A stretch of DNA of 64,000 nucleotides from Deroplatys truncata (taxonomy: Eukaryota > Arthropoda > Insecta > Mantodea > Mantidae): positions 499,400,190 through 499,464,189 of the forward strand of contig CM060990.1 of NCBI GenBank assembly GCA_030765065.1, read 5' to 3'. Below the pieces are notes generated by a model. That model saw only the letters and a list, made by a program, of their open reading frames with translations. It searched no databases and was not told the DNA's origin. Every line of letters begins with the position of its first letter. The first letter of the stretch is position 1. Both the position numbers and the translations under genes were made by a program. Below are positions 1 through 12,273 of the stretch, piece after piece.

Positions 1-345
1 GCAATGGAGATATTTCTGGATCAGGATTCCTTATCTCACATGGATCCATTTACCATTCTGCAATATGCCTGAAAGTTTGTAAGACGGTCACAAAAACCTC
101 TTGTGACATCAGTCCTGTATTGATGCTGAGGGATGTTGTTTTGAACACCCTTACAAAACATATGGATTTACCAACTTTATACTATATTATTGTTATTCCA
201 CATTAATAAATAATCTCAAAATGGATTTGGTATATTAACTTGTAACTGGCAGATTTCCAGACCAGGGTTTCCTATGTGAAATGGATCCATCTACCATCTT
301 AAATCATCCCTGTAAATTTGTAACAAGGTCACAGAAACATCCTGT
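1..345. repeat. Diverged tandem pair of ~241-bp units
   Basis: Two related segments lie 241 bp apart. Both contain tggatccat (41-49 and 282-290), then accat(c/t), then a 'gtttgtaa..ggtcacaaaaac'-like stretch (73-95 and 315-335). The surrounding bases align with scattered mismatches and small indels. The left unit probably starts before the window. No coding potential is seen. Confidence 0.6.
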
Positions 346-727
346 ATATGTGATATTTTAGTTTATATTAAACAGAATGCACATACCTATACAAAATGAA
401 ATGATATACACACATACCAAACAAGAAACAGTAATAAAACAGAAATCCCTTATCACAGACTACACAAAACAGCTAAATATTACAGCATCATAGGAATGCA
501 ACTATGTAATAGTTTTGCCATTGAAATAACAAATTATAGCATTATTAGATTCAAAGCTAAAATTTATGAATGGCTATTAAAACATGCATTATACAGTCTA
601 TAGGAATTCAAAGATGAAATGTATAATATCTCCTGTGCATAGTTTTTAAGCCAACAATTTAAGCTGTTCTTAGGATATAAAACAAAGTGTATTGTAATGT
701 TATGTAATTACCTAATGACTGATATTA
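346..727. other. AT-rich stretch, nothing recognised
   Basis: AT-rich sequence with no recognisable coding, RNA or TE termini. Confidence 0.5.
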
Positions 728-908
<181 letters not shown>

Positions 909-1254
909 GTTGTGTATTTGTTTGTTTATTTGCTTTTGTGAATTTGATATGTAACACATTAAGAACCTTACAATTACACCAGAATTGGAAAGATTTATTG
1001 CTTTATAAATGGCATTTACTTAGTAAAATAACATTCATAGTAAATTGTATATTCTTTGTTACTTTGTTGTTATTTACTTCAAAGTCCATATATTTCTCCA
1101 TATGGACTCACAATTCACTGCATCTACTAATTGGTACAAATCATGGCGCCAATTACTGTAGAGTTAATAATCTCTATTTAAATATTACAATTGAACCTTA
1201 CATAAAAACAGGAAGTAAAGAACTAACCTATGTCCTTTGGTAATCCTTCTATTC

Positions 1255-1870
1255 AATTATATTTCCAGAAATTAAGCTTAATTATGTCACATCAATTGAG
1301 GTAGTAAAGCTCACCCAAGCACTTAAATCAAATTACTCAGCAGGATTTGATAAAATTTTCAATAAGGCACTGAAAGGTTGTTCACGACGATAAGTAAACC
1401 ATTGTATCAATTATGTAATGAATCCTTAAAAACTGGAATAATTACAAAAGAATAAAACATGCTGTTGTTAATCCATCGTTTAAGAAGGGAGATGAACACA
1501 GACCAAAAGCCTGTTCCACAACAAAAGTGAAACAGTGTGCTATATATGTAACGAGTCCTTATAACTGGAATCTTTGCAAAAGACTTACATATACTATTGT
1601 TAATATATTGATTGAGAAGGGCAATGAACACAGTGCTTCAAATTACATGCCTATGTCACATCTTCCAACTTTCTCAGACTGTTGAAAAGATAATGTTGGT
1701 TATATAAATGTCTTGAACATCAACACACCCTGGCTAAAGAACAGCTTGGATTCAGTAAAGGCATATAAATGGAAAATGCAGCTTATATGCTTAGAAATCA
1801 ATTCCTGTCAGAACTAAACAACTAAATACATTTAGGCGGTATATTTCCTACACCTCCATGTCAGTTGCTG
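1255..1870 (+). pseudogene. Non-LTR retrotransposon reverse transcriptase relic
   Basis: A broken Jockey-like reverse transcriptase (RT). The N-terminal RT region is readable from 1262, with the motif SNYSAGFDKI matching the SAG-D-I block upstream of the fingers. A 'HAVVNPSFKKGDEH' block follows at about 1450-1500, then 'SNYMPMSHLPTFS' (usual form NYRPIS..P.FSK) near 1640 and 'HTLAKEQLGFSKG' near 1725-1760. Frames change several times and stops interrupt each block, so this is inactive. The ~105-bp segment at 1390-1500 is repeated in diverged form at 1530-1640, a local duplication inside the gene. The palm with its catalytic Asp pair is missing. The clade is inferred from motif order only. 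Confidence 0.7.
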
Positions 1871-2153
1871 TTTTGCCTTTAATTACATAGGCCTGCAAAT
1901 TTAAAATATTTTTCTGTAGCACAGGGTTAAACAGGTCTTTAAACCTAATTTTGTTATGCTGAATTCAAATCCCCTTTCCATTTTTTCATATCATGTACCG
2001 TTTTTTGGCATGCAAAAAGGAAATATGTAATATTTAAACTTAATTCTAGTTTTTAAGTGCAATTTAAAATGCGTGAAATCATGCAAACTAAGGAACAATC
2101 TCAATTCTACAGAAGCAACAGTTTACAATGAACTAGGAAATTTCAAACATACC

Positions 2154-3828
2154 TTATGATTTTATTTTCTCCTCTGCTTTGTTGAAAACAAATGCTGAAT
2201 TAACTTGCATTTGTGGTCCTGACAAGGGTTATCTCTAATTAAACACCATCATGGAGACGTCCCATTGACCCTGGTACCTTGTTTCCATCTCCTTTATGTC
2301 CTGGTGGAATCTCTCTCCCTGTTCTTCACTTATTGCACCCAAGTTTTCAGGAAAAAATTCAAGATGTGAGTGCAGAAAATTCAATTTTAAGCTCATATTG
2401 CATCCGAGTGCCTTTAATTTTCGAGCATGGTTTTAACAGTATGCTCATATTGGTCATCTTTAACATTACCCAAAAACTTGTTTATAACCTAATTGAATGA
2501 GTCCCAAGCTTGAAGCTCTATGTCTGTCATGATATTTCTAAAATGAATGTCCTTCATGAGTTTGCAAATCTGTTGGCCGTCAAAAATGCCCTCTTTCACT
2601 TTTGATTCAGTCAACATTGGAAATTTGCGAATGAGATGTTGGAAACATGGACCATATTTGTCCAAAGCTTTGACAAATTGCTTCATTATTCCTAATTTGA
2701 TATGTAATGGGAGTAGCAAAACCGTTTGTGAGTCAATCAGCAGGCGATTTATTATATTTTTGTTCCCGGCACTAAATCTTTTCTTTTTAGCCAATTAGTT
2801 TCACCCCAGTGTCTTTCTCTGGCTCTAGAGTCCCATTAATACAAAAAGCATGGGAATTTTGTGTATCCTGCTTGTTAACCCAATAAAATACTGCACACTT
2901 TAAGATCACAGCACACATACTACTTGTGTTCACTATATATAATTTTTTCTAGGACAGTATACAAACTTTAGTACATTTCTATAAGGGATATAGCTATTGG
3001 AACTGAAGCAAACATATTGCCATTGTGCAGCAGAACACCTTTCAGACTTCTCTTGCTTGAGTCAATAAATTGAAGACAATCTTTTGCTTCATAAGCTGTT
3101 CCAAGATGACCTATTAAGTTAGGGATATCACAACAATACACTAGTTCCCCTTCCTTTAAAAAATATTTCTGGAACTCTTCTTCTCAATATCCATACCAGT
3201 AGAAAGTTGTTTCATGTCTTAAAAGATTGTTTTCTTTCAGCCTTGAACCTAAAAGTTAACTTTTTTCTTTGGTAAGACCCAAATCATTTAATTCTGACTG
3301 ACTCAATGGATTTGGAATGTCATCTTCTAAGTCTGGGGACTAATTTAAATCATCTTCTATACTCAAAGAATCAGTACTATTCTCTGGTAATACCATAGGT
3401 GTGATGGAACAGGAACATCAGGTCCATGAGGAACAGGCCTAATTGCTGATGGCAAGTTTGGATATATAATGCCTGCCTTGTTTCTCCTATTGAATCCAGA
3501 TATATTACACATACAAAAATAACAGTCATTAAAATGATTTTGTTGTTCGCACCATACTATAGGAACACCAAAGGGCATAGTCGAGTGAACTCTGTTGTAC
3601 CACTGTCTTAGATTTTCTATACAACTTTTACATATAATATGAGGAGCAAAATTCTTGTCTTGACCTCCTAATTTCATTTTAAAATAGGCCAGATACACTC
3701 TTGATAAATGCAATAATGTTTCTTTTCTGCTGCTTTATCACATAACACCCACAGACATAACAGAAATTGTTAGGATTGTTTACACAGCCCCTCCTAGATA
3801 TACCACTCGAACCACTCAAACTTGCCAT
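2154..3828 (-). pseudogene. Unnamed TE-like zinc-finger protein family ('MPFGVP'), copy A
   Basis: A nearly full-length but broken member of a protein family that, from memory, recurs in many copies in arthropod genomes and carries no functional name. The start codon at 3828 gives MASLSGSSGISRRG, then a CxxC (CYVC) and, about 60 residues later, HIICKSC, which together look like a zinc-binding N-terminal module. Next comes STMPFGVPIVW, a DCYFCMC cysteine cluster, and YPNLPSAIRPVPHG. The middle part has LLPLHIKLGIMKQFVKALDK and KVKEGIFDGQQI (2545-2740). The C-terminal part reads as FFPENLG, ERFHQDI and METRYQGQW, ending at a stop at 2154-2156. Several frameshifts and stops separate the blocks. 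Copy B lies at 5162-6965 in the same orientation. Mobility is inferred from copy number; no inverted repeats were found. Confidence 0.75.
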
Positions 3829-5161
3829 TATTTTCCACAATTAAAATTAACAACACAATACGGCTTCAATAGAGACCCACTGAGAAGAAGTTTAAAACTG
3901 AAATGAGGATTCCTAGATAGGTTCCTGTTGATATCTTAGGTAATAAATGTTTATGGGAGAGATTCAATATTACCTGTAAACAGAGATAGACGGTGGTACA
4001 ACATGACATCATATGATTTAGCATGTTTACATATTCTAATCAACCATGCTGTAAGTCGGATATGCAGTGATGTTAATACTAGTGTACTGAGCTTTCAGTT
4101 TTGTGTTGAAACAGAATGGTTCATAATCTGCATGTGATATGCAAAAACGATTATTGTTTTCGAAATCAGAGCATTCAATTTGACCATTATGATGTAAGGT
4201 ATTCTGTGCCGCAAAATATTCACAGGTCTGTGTTATTAGAACCTTATTATCAGGCAGAATGGTTTTAATAAGTAAATAGAGCAACCCTGTTACCACACAG
4301 AGTATAGGTGATGTCAAGTACTGTGATGGACACCTTCTTCTCCCCTCTCCAACAGCTGGTTTTGTTGCAACTGTTCCATTTATTTGCTTCATACACACCA
4401 TAGGAGAACTGTGGCAATATGCCTTAAGTAAAGCAGAGTTTTGCACAAAAACTAGATCATTTGTGGCAGAATGTGGCAGGGAACACTTCAGCACAATGGT
4501 GAAACCATATGTCACAGAGAACTCAAAGGATGTTTAAAACATAATGTTCAACAACACTGCAATTCAATGAAACACAAGGAACAAGCAACATTATTAGCAA
4601 GGAACAATAAGGAAAGCAGATTCTCAACCCCCTCAGCCCCAAACTACAGATCAGAATTTTTCAGGAATCTGTGTCATACGTTAATAAGAGCAAATATTGC
4701 TTTAAAAATATGTACATCTTTTGGAATGATTGTTTTGCAGCTTTCATAAACAAATTACATACTATCAATAATGAAACACATTGATTTTTTCTTTCTAATA
4801 CTTCCTAATCCTGGTCTAACTGCTTTCGAAGTGGGGTGCATTTGCTTTCAATTCAACAATGTATTTGTTTACAGAGAACACTGCAAGGTCACAAGTGCTT
4901 CCAAATTCCCTCGCCATCAACCCTCGATGTGTTCCTAACTTGATGATTTACTTACTGAAACCCCTCTGCCCGCTTATCAACTGCTTGGTACCCAATTGCT
5001 AAGCTTCCGTGGATTTAAGGATATGTCACAAGGCGGAGGAAGCAATGAAAATAAAATATATGGGAAGTTTTAAAATGGTCATTGAAATGCAAGTTTAGCT
5101 CTACATTATTAGATATTTTAACTGTATTAGGTATTCTTAAAAGCATATGCATATATTTACC
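3829..5161. other. Spacer between two 'MPFGVP' copies; one unassigned 159-codon frame
   Basis: No recognised family. The minus strand has an open frame at 4036-4515 (159 codons, long for this AT-rich DNA). Its product has a possible hydrophobic stretch around residues 70-90 and no motif I know. Its amino-acid composition does not look clearly coding. I see no splice sites or TE ends. Treat it as unassigned. Confidence 0.35.
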
Positions 5162-6965
5162 TTATTGTTCTTCCTTAGAGGAAGGTGACTGAAGACACAT
5201 TGCTTTGCCTACCATTTGTATTCTGTTGCTGGTGAATCTCTGATGAGTGTCCAGATAATTGCCTAACATTGATTTACTCCAATTTCTCTTGTACCTAGCT
5301 TCCATTCTTAAAATCTCTTGGTAAATGTATTCTCCATGTTTGCTGCTTACAGCACCACAGTTTTTATGGAAAAAGTCCAATTAACAATGTAGGAATGTAT
5401 ATCAAGGACATGTTACACCCCAGTCACTCATAGCACTGCAGAAGATTTTCCACTAGACCCTTGTAGTTGTCTGTCTTTGTACTTCAAAGAATGTTGGTGG
5501 ACACTTGAGCAATTCCAGGATAACTTCTCATCACCTGTAAGGATATTACTGAAATATTCATCCTGAACAGTGCACATATCCATGGACCAATGAGACATGA
5601 AAACTGAAAATTTCTGATACAGATAGAGAAATGCTTGCTCAGTTTTGTCCATGGTCTTTACAAAATGTTTCATGAGGCCCAGCTTTACATGAAAAACAGG
5701 TAGCAGAACTTTGTTGGATTCAATAATTACTTTACATTGGTTCAATAGTTGCATTTTGTGTTCCAGGTTGAACTGGTTAATGCACAGGTCAAGCTTTCTG
5801 TTTGTAGTGACACGTATTTGTATGGCTGTCCCACAGACACAAGAAGTAGCAGAATTTGCTGTAACTGTTGAAAGCCAAATAATATGGCAATGACTTTGAG
5901 TTTACCAGAAATCCACCACTTAAACTCATCATAGCTTACTGTGCATAACAGTTGCTTCATGTTGTGAAAAGTTTCCTTCATATAGGTTGTGTAACCAATT
6001 GGAAATGATGGAAAACTGGCATTATGCAGAAGCACAGACTTTAAAATTTACTCGAATGAAGCTATGAATGATCTCAATTTATCAATAATTTTGCAGTCAA
6101 TTTTTAAAGCTGCAATGAGACCCTCTATATTAATGTAAATTTTCAAGTTATTTTATTTTGTGAAAAATTGTAGGAATGGAGTATGATGGTCATGGAAGAT
6201 ATTCACATAGACTGCTTGATGAAAATAACTCTACTGCTGTAATATGGATACCAACAGTTTTATACTCTAGATCAGAGATCGCGAAAACGTGACTCGTGAG
6301 GCATTTTGACTCACAGGCGCACGTTCCCTCTCTGCAACCATCCATTTAATTTTCACATGCTGAGTGAGCAGTGTGTGTTGCATATTTGGTGACTCGCGGA
6401 AGGAAGTCGTTTTTGCCACCCTTGCTCTAGATGTTCTTGGGCTTTAAGCCAGGTGAATTGTTAGTGTGTAGAGTATATATGTCACCAGGAAAGCACCAAC
6501 AATTTCACTTTGCATTTATGAAATTCTAATTCTGTAATCATCATTCAACCCACACCCTCTTATTTTAGGTCACTGCTTAGACTCCTATTGCACCAGAAAT
6601 GAACATCTTTCAATGTATTCTATTTTGAAGTTGATGAAGCAACACTAGGTTGACTAGTGCTCTTGTTACTTTCTATATATGACTCAGTTGTAATGGGAAC
6701 TGGCATTCTATCTGAGGCACTGGTCGCATAGCCAATGATATTAGGGTATGTCAAGGATGACTTTTTTTCTTTGAAATGCCATTGTGTTAATGGAGTTGTC
6801 ATGCAAAAGTAACAATCACTTACATGACCTGATTCTCTCCAGATCATGGCAATAGCAGATTTCATTGATCAACATGTATGCAGTATATGTGAGAGGCTCA
6901 GACCTTGTCCTGGTATCTCATTTTGCAACCAAAGTACAAACTGTAGTTCTGCTTAATCATTGATA
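5162..6965 (-). pseudogene. Unnamed TE-like zinc-finger protein family ('MPFGVP'), copy B
   Basis: Second, more decayed copy of the family at 2154-3828. From the 5' end (right): YFGCKMRYQDK near 6930, SDCYFCM and LTYPNI at 6740-6830, MKETFHNMKQLL and LKVIAILFG at 5880-6000, LLPVFHVKLGLMKHFVKTMDK at 5640-5720, and MDFFHKNCG, YIYQEILRMEARY and SMLGNYLD at 5200-5380. Block order matches copy A, and each block sits in a different frame. A 152-bp hAT MITE (6273-6424) has inserted between the cysteine-cluster region and the MKETF block. The divergence between copies shows that they did not arise by recent local duplication. Confidence 0.7.
6273..6424. mobile_element. hAT-type MITE, 152 bp, with 8-bp TSD
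   Basis: The element starts CAGAGATCGCGAAAACG and ends with a sequence whose reverse complement is CAAGGGTGGCAAAAACG; 12 of 17 positions match. This is the hAT terminal pattern (CAnnGnTnGGCAAA). It is flanked by an exact 8-bp duplication, ctctagat, at 6265-6272 and 6425-6432, the target size made by hAT transposases. There is no coding capacity, so it is a non-autonomous derivative. It sits inside 'MPFGVP' copy B. Confidence 0.9.
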
Positions 6966-8408
6966 TTATTGCTTGCTTTTGTGATTTTAAAGTTACCTGA
7001 CCAGAAATAAAGCAAAATTTGCCAGCAGAGTTTATGCATTTGAGAGGCATATTGAGTCACATGTCACTTTATACTTACTATGCATAAACGAAACTATATG
7101 AAGCACTATTACGGAACTGTTGTACCATGTTTGTAAACAAACATAGCCATACATTCACAGATAGAACTATAATATGTCCCTCCCATTCCCTGTAACTATG
7201 CACCCAGACAAGAACATACAAACAAAATCATTACACCTATCATGTTTACTGAAGGGCACAATGTCTTACTGTTTAGACCAGTCAGACTTTTAAAGGCAAT
7301 TTTAGGAAGATCAAAATGAATGCCCATCATTAACTCATAAACCCCCCATCGCATATATTGCAAACAACAAGTAATCAGAGATATTCATGGCCATTTTCAT
7401 GATCAGCATGGTTGATTTAGTAAAGAGCAACTGCATTTGTTCAAAATATGCTTCCAGTATTGACTAGTGTTATTGGTAAAAGGAGGGAACCAGGATTGCT
7501 TTTTCCTGGCAATCTCTAAACAGGAGCAGTAGCCAATATGCAATTACAGTATGCTATTAATGGAAATTTTAGCTTTTGCACAGCATGGACTTTAAGATAA
7601 CCAGCAAAAAATCAAAGAGAATTGTACTTAAAAGATGATTAAAATTAAAGAAAGGCTTGAAGTGGTGTATAATTGCAGACCCAGTACACAAAATAAAGCA
7701 TTTGGATATTTCAGCAATGTGACATGAGAAGTACAGTGGTAGAATATGTGTATAGAAAACTTCCATATAGCCAGTAAAAGATTATATGAATCAGCAGTAC
7801 GCAGAACTGGAAATGTTGTATGGGCTAGAAATCTGAGGAGTATGAAAGGGGTGGATAAAATTTAATAAGACTTACAGAATGTTTCGAAGTTCTGAGCTTA
7901 CCTAAAATTTTGTCAAGTGGAGTAAGTTAAGCAGAACTATGAAGAAAAGGGAAGAAAGGGGTCATGATGGAAAATTTTTTTGAAATAATGGTACAAATAT
8001 TTAAATTTAGATTATAAACATATGCTAAGAAGCCTAAATCACAAAAGAAAAGTAGTGCGAAAACTCAGTTGATTTATGAAAGCGGAAAAGTTTTAGGCGA
8101 TCTTTGATGATTGGTTGCAGTAGGATATGGAGAAATTATTACTATCTTTAAGGTTTTGTGTAATGTGATTATAATAAATTAGAATATATAGAAAATCATT
8201 TTCAATTTCTAAGAATAGGTTTTGTATGGGATAGTATTGCTATAAAAGATTACAAAACAACTTTGCAGAAGGATGTAATATGTTCACTTGTCAATGATCC
8301 CAAGTGAAATTGTTTCATGTTAACAAATGTAGTTAAAGAAGTGAATAAATGGAATTTGAAGTAGAAAAGATCTTGGATTCAATTTTACGGCTGTTTCAAG
8401 CATTGATT
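6966..8408. other. AT-rich stretch, nothing secure
   Basis: No secure features. A plus-strand stretch near 7587-7720 reads weakly like the N-terminal helix-turn-helix of pogo/Tigger transposases (SKKSKRIVLKR), but the match is too short to call. Confidence 0.3.
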
Positions 8409-9070
8409 GTTGTATCCAAATATAGTTTTTAGAAGTTTAATAATTAGGGCAAGGCATTTTAAAGTTGCAAAGATAATTCCATTGTTCAAGGATAATGATA
8501 GACAGGATGTAAATAATTACAGACCAAGCTCTATTTTATCTGGTTTCTCTAAAATATTGGAAACAGTTATGTATAATCGAATTGCCCCATTTCTTGAGAA
8601 ATATGTATTATCAAACACTCAAAATGGGTTTAGGAAAAATAAGTCTACTATATATGCATTCTATAAAATACCATTGAAGGAATAGAAAAGAATGAAAAGA
8701 CAATTGCAATATTTCTTGATCTCAGTAAGGCATTCGACTTAGTTGACTATAATATACTTTTTACAAAGCTAGATTGTGTGGAATAAGTGGAATGTTTCAT
8801 GAATGGTTTAAGTCCTATCTCTCTGATAGAAAATAAATGGTTGCAATAAATAATACTAAATCAACTATCAAAACTGTAAATTGTGGAATTCCTGAAGGAT
8901 TGAACCTTGGTCTCTTGTTATTTTTAGCATATTGTATTAATGATTTGGCATTAAACCTTCCAAAATACAAAACCATTTTGTTTGTTGATGATACAAATTT
9001 GATATTTAAAGGGAAATATTTTAATGAATTACAAATCCAAATTAATAACTCACTTGAAACAAAATTATAA
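8409..9070 (+). pseudogene. Jockey-like reverse transcriptase fragment
   Basis: RT fingers and palm in one consistent order: KVAKIIPLFKDND, VNNYRPSSILSGFSKILE, LSNTQNGFRKNKST (8440-8680), then TIAIFLDLSKAFDLVD (8700-8750, catalytic Asp in the FLDLSKAFD motif), IPEGLNLGLLLFL (usually PQGSxLGPLLF) at 8890-8925, and the active-site motif FVDDT at 8980-8995. At least one frameshift (near 8680) and one stop (near 8835) break the frame. Endonuclease and thumb are absent. RT class is secure from motifs; the exact clade (Jockey/I group) is inferred. Confidence 0.85.
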
Positions 9071-9191
9071 ATAATTAATCTTCTTGAAGAAGCAATAATT
9101 GTGCTCTGCTTACAGGGACATTGAGTTTTAAGATATAGCAGATCTCATTCCACCAGCTTAATCCTTGCTAGTACCACTGTATCCACATCAA

Positions 9192-9193
<2 letters not shown>

Positions 9194-9240
<47 letters not shown>

Positions 9241-9252
9241 ATGTATGTATGT
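9194..9252. repeat. (TA)n(TG)n compound microsatellite
   Basis: TA dinucleotides to about 9230, then GT repeats and GTAT tetranucleotides. Confidence 0.97.
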
Positions 9253-9883
9253 AAATAAACAACAGTGTACAAATTTTACTGGCAGTAGATGATTCCTGGT
9301 CAACCAATTTCAGACAAGAAACCAATGGTCTATGAAGTCAAGTTACCGCATTCAAAGTAATTAGAGACTGGGGTCAATAAATCAAAATCAGAACCAAAAT
9401 ATGTAAATGGTTAGTATTATAAATGAAGTACAGCTTATTAGGGACTTGTTGAATCCTGTCTTTTAACTCTCTGAAAAAGCATTTCTAAATTTTCTGTTGC
9501 CGAAATTGCATCCAAAATCAAGTTTTATTTCTTTCTTTTGTCACTGTGAGAACAATGTTATACTCGTCCCTTAACCCTCCGTCAGTCGCTAGGGGCCTGA
9601 GAGACCCCTGGCATTATATAAATGTTATAATTTTCGAACGAACGTACCTATGCAATTGCCTGACTAGGACATCTAAAATTACACCTTGCGCGATTATTTT
9701 CTGCAGCGATAACCTTATCTGTTTATTTGTTTGGCTGGAGGAATGAATAATCAGCAGTTACGTGTCGCACAGGTCAACCAGGCCCCGCGCGCCCGCTCGC
9801 GTTACATATTGTTGACAGATATGTTTCTCATTACTTTTGTGCAATATTGCTTTACTATTGCAAGGAGCTGTTACTGCTTCGTC

Positions 9884-11748
9884 ATGAATACGAGTAAAAG
9901 GTACGATCTACAAAATCCGAATGATTTGGAAGAAGTACATCGCCTACTTTACGATGATGATGCCTTGCCCGTGGATGACAACTTATATGAATAAGAATAC
10001 TCTGATTCAGAAGATAAACTCGAAACGAGATCTTTAGATTCAGAAACTGACCATGAAGATGAAGAGGAAGACGATGAAAGCAGCTTTTGTGATAACATGT
10101 ATTTTATAGGTAACATCATATGCGTATCATAGTAATTCTTTTTTTGTTCTTGTTCTTCTTCTTATTATTATTATTATTATTGACAATACATTCTGTTTTT
10201 ATTCACAGGAAGAGATGGAACAAAATGAAAAAAAAAAACACCTTTGAAAATAACACAGGCAAAGGCTCACAATATATTGACCAAACTTCCTGGTGTGCTA
10301 GGAGCTGCCAAAAATGCGAAAACGGAAATTGATTGTTGGAACGTCTTTGTTACCGAAGATATAGTTGATTTGATTGTTGAAAGCTCAAATACTTACATTA
10401 GCAGTGTGCAGCACAGATTTGATTTATGAAAGAGACAGCAGACCTACAGATGTAATAGAAATAAAAGCTTTCCTAGGCTTATTGTACCTGGCAGGAATTT
10501 TTCGTGGTGGACGCCAGAATATTCACGAGTTTTGGAGAACCGATCTTGGAATTCCTCTATTCCGAATGGCTATGTCCGAAAAACGATTCAGTTTTCTAAT
10601 ACGCTGTATTCGCTTTGATGACAAAAGCTCAAGACTGGAGCGACGAAGATTGGATTAATTGGCTGTAGTTAGAGAAATGTTTACATTGTTTCTGAACAAC
10701 TGTCAGAACCATTATTCTCTTGGACAAAATGTTACTGTCGACGAACAGTTGCCGGCATTTCGTGGTCGATGTGCTTTTAGACAATATATACCATCCAAGC
10801 CAAACAGGTATGGCATAAAGATATTCTGTTTGATTGATGCAAAACTGTTTTATACAACTAACGCGGAGATTGATTGTGGACAGCAGCCGGACGGACCATA
10901 TTTGCAAACTAACTCGGCAGAGACTGTAGTGCTGAGACTAACTGAACCAATCTCTGGCACTGGACGAAACGTTACTGCAGATAATTGTTTCACCAGTGTA
11001 TAGCTGGTGAATGAATTGCGCAAAAGACAACTTTCTTTCGTCGGTACAGTGCGAAAGAACAAAAAAGAGTTACCCACTAATTTCACTTCTCCAAAAGATC
11101 GCAGACAGTACGAAAGCATATTTGGCTTCACAAAAAATGAATCACCTGTTTCATATATTCCAAGAAAGGATAAAACAGTAGTTTTGCTCTCAAGTCTACA
11201 TGTTTCATCCACACAGTTATCAGAAGGTGCTGAGAAAAAGCCTGAAATAATCCTGCATTACAACGACACTAAATGTGGAGTTGATGCAGTAGATAAATTG
11301 TGCTACATACAATGTAGCCAGAACAGAGGTGGCCCATGGTAATTTTTGACCATATCTTGAACATTGCATGTATTAATTCTAGGGTTATCTTCCTTGGAAA
11401 CCAAAATAAATATTCCACAAGGCAGGAGTATTTGCAATCACTATCTTTAGCTTTACTGTTGCAACAGCTACAAAGGAGAGCAACAGCATCAAATCTATCC
11501 GATGATTTGAAAGGACTTTTGACAAAATATAAACCTGAAGAATCCGGAGTAGATGAATTGTCAAATACACCACTATGCACATCGAAAAGGAAACGATGTG
11601 AACCCAGCAACAAAGACAAAATGAACTGCAAAACTAAATATGCATGTGGGAAATGCAACACCTGTGTTTGAGCAAACATGCTAAAATTATTTACGATAGT
11701 TGCTTAGTCGGGGAAAACACGGGTGAAATAGTAGATGATTCTGAGTAA
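9884..11748 (+). pseudogene. piggyBac transposase, intron-containing, inactivated
   Basis: Starts at ATG 9884 with an acidic N-terminus (YEEYSDSEDKLE-like region, 9985-10080). A GT-AG intron at 10110-10208 joins an exon beginning RDGTK. Core blocks include FLGLLYLAGIFRGGR (10460-10510), RCIRFDD (10605), VTVDEQLPAFRGRC (10733-10775), GTGRNVTADNCFTS (10960-11000) and CGVDAVDKLCY (11275-11305). The three catalytic Asp positions of the family (DE in VDEQL, D in ADN, D in GVDxVD) all remain. A cysteine-rich C-terminus (CGKCNTC, then SKHAKIIYDSC) lies at 11645-11698. Damage: in-frame stops at 9992, 10226, 10656 and 11001, and frameshifts near 10410-10428, 11310-11340 and 11668. Confidence 0.9.
10110..10208 (+). 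other. Predicted intron of the piggyBac transposase
   Basis: GTAACA donor at 10110 and TTTTTATTCACAG acceptor ending at 10208, with a T-rich tract containing a short (TTA)n run. Removing it joins the acidic region to RDGTK in frame, apart from the stop codons already noted. Confidence 0.6.
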
Positions 11749-12273
11749 CTGAACATTTGAAATTACAAGTTGTATGTATACCTGGAAATGGCAATGTATT
11801 TCTTTATACTTACTGTAATACAATTTATAACGTATATGTACTCATATTTTAGCTTATATTTTTATGTTGTAAGATAATACCTATTAATGAAAGCCTTGTA
11901 CGCTTAATCTAAATAAAGATAAAAACAGGAAAAAAGGAAATAAACGAAAGAAAACAAAAATACAAACAATAACAACAAAAATATAGTGCGGGTCTACTAG
12001 GCCCCGCGCGACTAACGGCGTTCTACCAAAGCGCGCGCCTGACGGAGGGTTAAACAGGAAAAGTACCATCATCATGCACATTGCACAAGAAATCACTTAC
12101 TGCTGTGTCTTCCAACATATAAGCCTGGAGGGTTGTAAACCGACATTGGCTTGAAGTTTTCAGTTGACGATGTTTGCGTGCGAGGTCAATAAGGACAATT
12201 TGAATCTAACAGTTAATCAGGTAGAACAAATCCATTCCTCTTTGAACCAAACAATAGCACAAAGTACTATGAC

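Larger units (their letters stand above)
9575..12049 (+). mobile_element. piggyBac-superfamily transposon, complete ends
   Basis: A 2475-bp element with perfect 11-bp inverted termini, ccctccgtcag (9575-9585) and ctgacggaggg (12039-12049), flanked by TTAA at 9571-9574 and 12050-12053. TTAA is the obligatory piggyBac target and is duplicated on insertion. Shared GC-rich subterminal blocks occur near both ends (ggccccgcgcg at 9781-9791 and 12000-12010). The interior carries a broken piggyBac transposase. A polyadenylation signal AATAAA lies at 11911-11916. Ends are intact, so it could in principle still be a substrate for a related transposase supplied elsewhere. Confidence 0.95.

Noticed and set aside
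7587-7720. Pogo-like helix-turn-helix resemblance
   Set aside because: Only about 11 residues look similar and no DDE blocks follow.
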